Positions 59,746 through 64,000 of a stretch of 64,000 bases of DNA are shown here, in pieces; position 1 is the first letter of the stretch, and the number at the start of each line of letters is the position of its first letter. This DNA comes from Pseudoflavonifractor phocaeensis (lineage in GTDB: Bacteria; Bacillota; Clostridia; Oscillospirales; Oscillospiraceae). The stretch is from positions 1 through 64,000 of the forward strand of contig NZ_JADYUM010000002.1 of NCBI RefSeq assembly GCF_021531815.1, given 5' to 3'. The translations under genes were made by a program, and so were the position numbers. The notes under the pieces were generated by a model. It had not been told where the DNA came from and ran no database searches. It saw only the letters and a program-made list of their open reading frames with translations.

Positions 59746-60462
59746 ATGGAAAAACAGACAGCGGGCCGCGACGCCCTGGGGGAATTTGCCCCTAAATTCG
59801 CAGAACTGAACGACGATGTACTGTTCGGGCAGGTCTGGTCCCGGGAGGACCGCCTTTCCCCGAAGATGCGTTCCATCATCACTGTGGCCGCCCTGGTGAG
59901 CAAGGGCATGGTGGACATTTCCTTCCAACATCACTTGTCTGTGGCGAAAAAGAATGGTGTGACCAGAGACGAGATGGCGGAGATCCTGACGCACCTGGCC
60001 TTCTATGCCGGGTGGCCCAACGCCTGGGCTGCTTTCCGCGTGGCGGTGGAGGTCTATGGAGAGGAGGATGGGGCAAAGGGCGGAATGTTTGGATTGGGCG
60101 CCCCCAACGATGCCTTTGCCCAATACTTCGTCGGCCGGAGCTATCTCAAGAGGCTCACCACCCAAGGCGTCCCCATCGCCAATGTGACCTTTGAACCAGG
60201 CTGCCGCAACAACTGGCATATCCACAAAGCGGAGAAGGGCGGCGGACAGATCCTGCTCTGTACCGATGGCCGGGGCTGGTATCAGGAGTGGGGCGAGGCG
60301 GCACGGGCGCTGCACCCCGGCGATGTAGTCGTGATCCCTGCCGGCGTCAAGCATTGGCACGGCGCGGCAAAGGACAGCTGGTTCACCCATCTGGCGGTGG
60401 AGGTCCCCGGCGAGCAGACCTCCACTGAATGGCTGGAACCGGTGAATGGGTATCCTTTTTAA
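59746..60462 (+). CDS. Carboxymuconolactone decarboxylase-cupin fusion protein
   Basis: A 238-residue protein. Residues ~1-105 are an AhpD/CMD-like helical domain (RSIITVAALVSKGMVDISFQ then HHLSVAKKNGVTRDEMAEIL) without the Cys-x-x-Cys peroxidase site. Residues ~130-238 are a cupin (NNWHIHKAEKGGGQILLCTD, HPGDVVVIPAGVKHWHGA) with metal-type histidines. ATG follows AAGGAGGAGCAAT. It lies between the flavodoxin and the aldo/keto reductase, a combination seen in oxidative or electrophile-response units. Reaction unknown. Confidence 0.9.
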   Translation: MEKQTAGRDALGEFAPKFAELNDDVLFGQVWSREDRLSPKMRSIITVAALVSKGMVDISFQHHLSVAKKNGVTRDEMAEILTHLAFYAGWPNAWAAFRVAVEVYGEEDGAKGGMFGLGAPNDAFAQYFVGRSYLKRLTTQGVPIANVTFEPGCRNNWHIHKAEKGGGQILLCTDGRGWYQEWGEAARALHPGDVVVIPAGVKHWHGAAKDSWFTHLAVEVPGEQTSTEWLEPVNGYPF

Positions 60463-60523
60463 CGGAAGACTTTTCGTCGAAGGCTGGGAAAATACGGTCG
60501 ATCATGCAAGATCGGAGGAAATC

Positions 60524-61414
60524 ATGATGGAATATGTTACCTTATCCAACGGTGTGAAAATGCCGGTGCTGGGCTACGGCGTCTACCAGGTGACCCGGGA
60601 GGAATGTGAGCGCTGTGTGCTGGACGCCCTGAAAGTGGGCTACCGATCCATTGACACGGTCCAGAGCTATTTCAACGAAGAGCAGGTGGGCAGCGCCATC
60701 CAGAAGTCCGGCGTCCCCCGGGAGGATATTTTTCTGACCACCAAGGTCTGGATCGAGCACTACGGCTACGAGCAGGCGAAGGCCTCTGTGCTGGAGTCCA
60801 TGCGCAAGCTCCGAACCGACTATTTGGACCTGGTACTGCTGCACCAGCCCTTCTCCGATACCTACGGCGCCTGGCGGGCGCTGGAGGAGCTGTACGAGGA
60901 GGGGAAGATCCGGGCCATCGGCATCTCCAACTTCTACGCGGACCGTATGGTGGATTTTGCGTCCTTCAACCGAATCAAGCCTGTGATCAACCAGGTGGAG
61001 GTCCATATTTTCAACCAGCAGAAGAACGCCAAGGAGTGGGCGGACAAGTACGGGATCCAACTGGAGGCCTGGGCCCCCTTTGGCGAGGGCCGCGGCGGAA
61101 CATTTGAAAATCCTGTCATCGGGGAGATCGCGGCCAAGTACGGCAAGACACCTGCTCAGGTCATGCTCCGCTGGCATATCCAGCGGGGAATCGTGGTAAT
61201 TCCCAAGTCCACCCATATAGAACGGATGGAGGAGAACTTCAACGTATTTGATTTTGTGCTGTCTGACGGAGATATGGCGGTCATCGCCGGGCTGGACCGG
61301 GCGGAGAGCGCTTTCTTTTCCCATCAGGACCCGGCCATGGTGGAGTGGTTCGTAAAAATGGTGGAGGAGCGTAAACAACAGCATGACAGCGCAAAAGAGG
61401 AAAAGAACTGGTAA
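60524..61414 (+). CDS. Aldo/keto reductase
   Basis: A 296-residue NADPH-dependent reductase: LSNGVKMPVLGYGVYQV, SIDTVQSYFNEEQVG (catalytic Asp and Tyr), TTKVWIEH (Lys), LVLLHQPF (His), GISNFYADRMVDF and VVIPKSTHIERMEEN (NADP 2'-phosphate). ATG 60524 or 60527 follows CGGAGGAA. It probably reduces an aldehyde or diketone and ends the flavodoxin-CMD-AKR unit. Confidence 0.93.
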   Translation: MMEYVTLSNGVKMPVLGYGVYQVTREECERCVLDALKVGYRSIDTVQSYFNEEQVGSAIQKSGVPREDIFLTTKVWIEHYGYEQAKASVLESMRKLRTDYLDLVLLHQPFSDTYGAWRALEELYEEGKIRAIGISNFYADRMVDFASFNRIKPVINQVEVHIFNQQKNAKEWADKYGIQLEAWAPFGEGRGGTFENPVIGEIAAKYGKTPAQVMLRWHIQRGIVVIPKSTHIERMEENFNVFDFVLSDGDMAVIAGLDRAESAFFSHQDPAMVEWFVKMVEERKQQHDSAKEEKNW

Positions 61415-61463
61415 GGGGACCTGTCCATAGGGCGGCGGCCCGCCGAAGAAAAAGGGAGGAAAA

Positions 61464-61501
61464 GTAAAACACCTGAAATCTTTGGATTTCAGGTGTTTTA
61501 C
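61464..61501. terminator. Bidirectional terminator between AKR and minus-strand tRNAs
   Basis: GTAAAACACCTGAAATC-TTTG-GATTTCAGGTGTTTTAC, 17-bp perfect stem with T-rich tracts on both strands. Confidence 0.85.
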
Positions 61502-61502
61502 A

Positions 61503-61578
61503 TGGTGGAGACAACAGAACTCGAATCTGTGACCTTCCGCGTGTGAGGCGGACGCTCTACCGGCTGAGCTATGCCTCC
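61503..61578 (-). tRNA. tRNA-Val (CAC)
   Basis: Acceptor GGAGGCA / TGTCTCC (one G-T); anticodon loop CTCACAC gives CAC; GATTCGAGTTC T-arm; CCA encoded. Confidence 0.95.
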
Positions 61579-61600
61579 ATATTGAGACGGCTGAAAAAGG

Positions 61601-61675
61601 TGGTGACCCGGACGGGACTCGAACCCGTGTTGCCGCCGTGAAAGGGCGGAGTCTTAACCGCTTGACCACCGGGCC
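61601..61675 (-). tRNA. tRNA-Glu (TTC)
   Basis: Acceptor GGCCCGG / CCGGGTC; anticodon loop CTTTCAC gives TTC; GGTTCGAGTCC; CCA encoded. Confidence 0.96.
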
Positions 61676-61713
61676 GTATTATATGGAACGGACGAATGTC
61701 CGGACACTTTAAT

Positions 61714-61790
61714 TGGTAGCGGCACCTGGATTCGAACCGGGGACACTGCGGGTATGAACCGCATGCTCTAGCCAACTGAGCTATGCCGCC
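61714..61790 (-). tRNA. tRNA-Met (CAT), elongator
   Basis: Acceptor GGCGGCA / TGCCGCT; anticodon loop TTCATAC gives CAT; CCA encoded. The 1-72 pair is G-T rather than the mismatched C-A of initiator tRNA, so it is not tRNA-fMet; it matches elongator tRNA-Met more than tRNA-Ile2. Confidence 0.9.
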
Positions 61791-61909
61791 ATATCTGTTC
61801 ATCTCGAACAGGGCAAGAGATAGTATAGCGGATAATGGCGGATTTGTCAACAGCTAATTTCTAATTTTTTATCTTTTTCTGTCGGAGCCGGAAAGGGGAG
61901 CATATCCTG

Positions 61910-62119
61910 TCAGAACAGCAGCAGGACCAGGGCCAGGATCAGGATGGCGGGGAGGAGGTTAAGAAGCCGGAAGGGCAGGGTCAGCAGTCCTTTGACCAGC
62001 AGCAGGAGTCCAGCCAGAGACAGGATGCCCAGCACCAACAGTAAGGGAATACTGAACAGCGCCATGAAGACAGACAGCGCCACTACCAGAATAACATATA
62101 AAATAGTCAGAGTGATCAT
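61910..62119 (-). CDS. Small hydrophobic membrane protein (69 residues)
   Basis: MITLTILYVILVVALSVFMA is followed by two further hydrophobic helices and almost no polar residues. AAGGGAG precedes the ATG by 10 nt. It resembles other short leucine-rich membrane proteins of Clostridia with no known function. It lies between the tRNA genes and purL. Confidence 0.6.
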   Translation of the reverse strand: MITLTILYVILVVALSVFMALFSIPLLLVLGILSLAGLLLLVKGLLTLPFRLLNLLPAILILALVLLLF

Positions 62120-62201
62120 CGTTGTACCGCTCCCTTGTTAAGATGGGTACAGGATAGCAGACCCGTCTGAAAAGCCGGGAAAAGGAACATTAAAATCCGA
62201 T

Positions 62202-62236
62202 AAAAATCCCCGCCGCGGGACAGGCCCGCGGCGGGG
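62202..62236 (-). terminator. Terminator of purL
   Basis: On the minus strand CCCCGCCGCGGG / CCCGCGGCGGGG, 12-bp stem with 5-nt loop, followed by ATTTTTAT. Confidence 0.9.
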
Positions 62237-62265
62237 AGAAGCAATGGCGGAGGTGTGCGCGGCAA

Positions 62266-64000
62266 TTACTTGAAATACTCGGCGCCGGACTCGAAGAGAG
62301 GCTGGTGCTTATTGCCGGGAATGTTGACGCCCACGTACTGGCCCCGGCGCTCCAGGTGGCCCATTTTACCGAAGACACGGCCGTCAGGGGAAAAGATGCC
62401 CTCGATGGCAGCCATGGAGCCGTTGGGATTGGCGGAGATGTCCATGGTGGGCTGGCCGTTCAGGTCCACATACTGGGTGGCCACCTGACCGCCTGCGATG
62501 AGGTTGTCAATGACGGACTGGGGACCGACGAAGCGGCCCTCGCCGTGGGAGATGGGGATGGTGTGCAGGTCGCCCACATTGGACTTGAGCATCCAGGGGG
62601 ACTGGACGGAGGCCACCCGGGTGGTGACGTAGCGGGACTGGTGGCGGCCGATGAGGTTGTAGGTCAGGGTGGGGCAGGAGTCGTCCATGGGGCGGATCTC
62701 GCCGTAGGGCACCAGACCCAGTTTGACCAGGGCCTGGAAGCCGTTGCAGATGCCCAGCATCAGGCCGTCCCGGTTTTTCAGCAGGTCCATGATGGCGTCA
62801 GCGATGGCGGGGGAGCGGAGGAAGGAGGCGATGAACTTGCCGGAGCCGTCGGGCTCGTCGCCGCCGGAGAAACCGCCGGGCAGCACCACCATCTGGGCGG
62901 AGCGGATGGCCTGCTCCAGGGCCTGGGCGGACTGGGCCAGGAAATCGGTGGTCAGGTTGCGGACCACCACGATCTGGGGGTCGATGCCCGCGCGGATACA
63001 GGCCTGGGCGGTGTCATACTCACAGTTGGTGCCGGGGAAGACGGGGATGACGGCCTTGGGGTGGGCGGTCTTGTGCCGGCAGACGGCGGGGGAGCGCTTG
63101 TCCCAGGAGATGGGGGCCACCGCCTCGGTGGTGCCCGCCAGAGTGGGGTAGACCTTTTCCAGCACGCCGTCGTTGAGCCGGCGCAGCTCGTCCACGGAGA
63201 CGGCCTCGCCGGGCAGGGCGATCATAGGCACTTCGGTGGTTTCGCCCAGGCGGACGGCAGTGGGCTCGTTGACCTCCTCGGTGAGCTCAGCTACGATGGC
63301 GCCGGGCTGGGCGGCGTACCAATCCACATCGTTCATCCCGGCCTGGAAGCCGATCTGGTTGCCGAAGGACATGTTCATCACGGCCTCTGCCGCGCCGTGC
63401 TCCACGGCCCAGGCGGCTTTCACCTTACCGGCGGTGTGGAGGGCGTGGAAGGCCTCCCAGGCGGCCTTGCTGTCTTGGCTGGCAAACAGGTAGACCGGGT
63501 GTCCGGCCTCCTTGAACTCGGGGGAGAGGACCTGGGCGGCCTTGACGGGGGCGATGGCGAAGGAGATCAGGGTGGGAGGCACGTCCTTGTCCAGGAAGGA
63601 GCCGGACATGGAGTCCTTGCCGCCGATGGCGGCGGCTCCCAGCTCCAGCTGGGCGTCCAGGGCGCCCAGCAGGGCGGAGAAGGGCTTGCCCCAGCGCTGA
63701 GGCTCCTCCCGCAGCTTCTCAAAGAACTCCTGGAAGGTGAGGTAGGCCTTTTTATAGTCGGCGCCGGCGGCTACCAGCTTGGCCATGGAGGTGTAGACGG
63801 CGTCGTGAGAGCCGGCGTAGGGGTCCACGCTGGTCCGGTCGGGGTCAAAGCCCCAGGCCATGACGCTGGCCTGGTCAGTCTCCTGGCCGGGCAGCACGGG
63901 GAACAGGGCGGACATGGCCTGGGCGGGGGTGGCCTGGGTCTTGCCGCCGAAGGGCATCAGGACGGAGGCGGCGCCGATGGAGCCGTCGAACCGCTCGGTG
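62266..64000 (-). CDS. purL: Phosphoribosylformylglycinamidine synthase (large, single-chain), C-terminal part
   Basis: The frame continues beyond the right edge; about 578 codons are visible. The synthase half shows RFDGSIGAASVLMPFGGKTQ, AMVMAWGFDP-like segments and LGAAAIGGKDSMSGSFLDK. The C-terminal glutaminase half has VIPVFPGTNCEYDTAQACIR, VLPGGFSGGDEPDGSGKFIA, LGICNGFQALVKLGL with the catalytic cysteine, and PISHGEGRFVG. This fused form, with the amidotransferase on the same chain, is one of two types in Firmicutes. It converts FGAR to FGAM in purine synthesis. Confidence 0.95.
   Translation of the reverse strand, partial: TERFDGSIGAASVLMPFGGKTQATPAQAMSALFPVLPGQETDQASVMAWGFDPDRTSVDPYAGSHDAVYTSMAKLVAAGADYKKAYLTFQEFFEKLREEPQRWGKPFSALLGALDAQLELGAAAIGGKDSMSGSFLDKDVPPTLISFAIAPVKAAQVLSPEFKEAGHPVYLFASQDSKAAWEAFHALHTAGKVKAAWAVEHGAAEAVMNMSFGNQIGFQAGMNDVDWYAAQPGAIVAELTEEVNEPTAVRLGETTEVPMIALPGEAVSVDELRRLNDGVLEKVYPTLAGTTEAVAPISWDKRSPAVCRHKTAHPKAVIPVFPGTNCEYDTAQACIRAGIDPQIVVVRNLTTDFLAQSAQALEQAIRSAQMVVLPGGFSGGDEPDGSGKFIASFLRSPAIADAIMDLLKNRDGLMLGICNGFQALVKLGLVPYGEIRPMDDSCPTLTYNLIGRHQSRYVTTRVASVQSPWMLKSNVGDLHTIPISHGEGRFVGPQSVIDNLIAGGQVATQYVDLNGQPTMDISANPNGSMAAIEGIFSPDGRVFGKMGHLERRGQYVGVNIPGNKHQPLFESGAEYFK

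Noticed and set aside
61714-61790. tRNA-Ile2 (CAT, lysidine-modified) instead of tRNA-Met
   Set aside because: The body resembles elongator tRNA-Met of Clostridia; distinguishing bases were judged by eye only, so some doubt remains.

Overview
The window reads as a high-GC, spore-forming, strictly anaerobic Firmicute of the class Clostridia, most likely Oscillospiraceae (Flavonifractor / Lawsonibacter / Intestinimonas-like); the genus is an inference from gene content and base composition. Sporulation is indicated by yabP-yabQ next to a DivIC-type gene, by SpoIIID, and by a SleB-type wall hydrolase. Anaerobic life is indicated by two separate class III ribonucleotide reductases, a two-subunit Fe-S fumarase and a butyryl-CoA:acetate-type CoA-transferase. 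I see no phage, insertion sequence or CRISPR array: this is mostly core chromosome with short accessory insertions.

Layout. 1-1417: yabP (end)-yabQ-ftsB/divIC-yabR in the Bacillus order. 1581-7146: amidohydrolase, hpf, birA, EF-G-like GTPase, each with its own signals. 7325-13019: AbgT-type transporter with a long structured leader, two tandem M20 amidohydrolases and a third, convergent M20 gene. 13079-19830: membrane protein, GNAT and NUDIX genes, then a WalRK-type two-component system with YycH/YycI-like partners. 19835-28429: murI, wall hydrolase, lipoprotein/SGNH/ThrE cluster, NfeD-SPFH pair, GNAT, polysaccharide deacetylase, small membrane proteins. 28575-30790: pyrB with an unusual zinc tail, then five tRNA genes (Gly, Arg, His, Gln, Lys) followed by diverged palindromic repeats. 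30818-42598: lipoprotein, tatD plus its radical SAM partner, several very small genes, CoA-transferase, DEAD-box helicase, aroK, metG, mnmA. 42599-46893: nrdD-malY-nrdG. 46894-52464: ABC importer, Crp/Fnr regulator, fumarase, DUF554. 52647-58854: spoIIID, second NrdG-type activase, second nrdD with a fused redoxin, thioredoxin reductase, membrane protein, Dus. 59211-61501: frameshifted flavodoxin, CMD-cupin protein and aldo/keto reductase. 61503-64000: three tRNAs on the minus strand (Met, Glu, Val), a small membrane protein and the 3' part of purL.

How it fits together. The strongest theme is anaerobic DNA-precursor synthesis. Two class III reductase loci lie 11 kb apart, and both promoters carry the same 14-bp palindrome CACAATATCTTGTG, which matches the NrdR box. 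The second reductase carries its own C-terminal redoxin and is followed by a thioredoxin reductase, suggesting an NADPH-TrxB-redoxin-NrdD electron path. Other points of interest are a PyrB carrying only the zinc module of PyrI, a switch-like leader before the AbgT transporter, covarying tRNA-associated repeats, terminators that double as promoter -35 elements, and a probable one-base frameshift in a flavodoxin gene.
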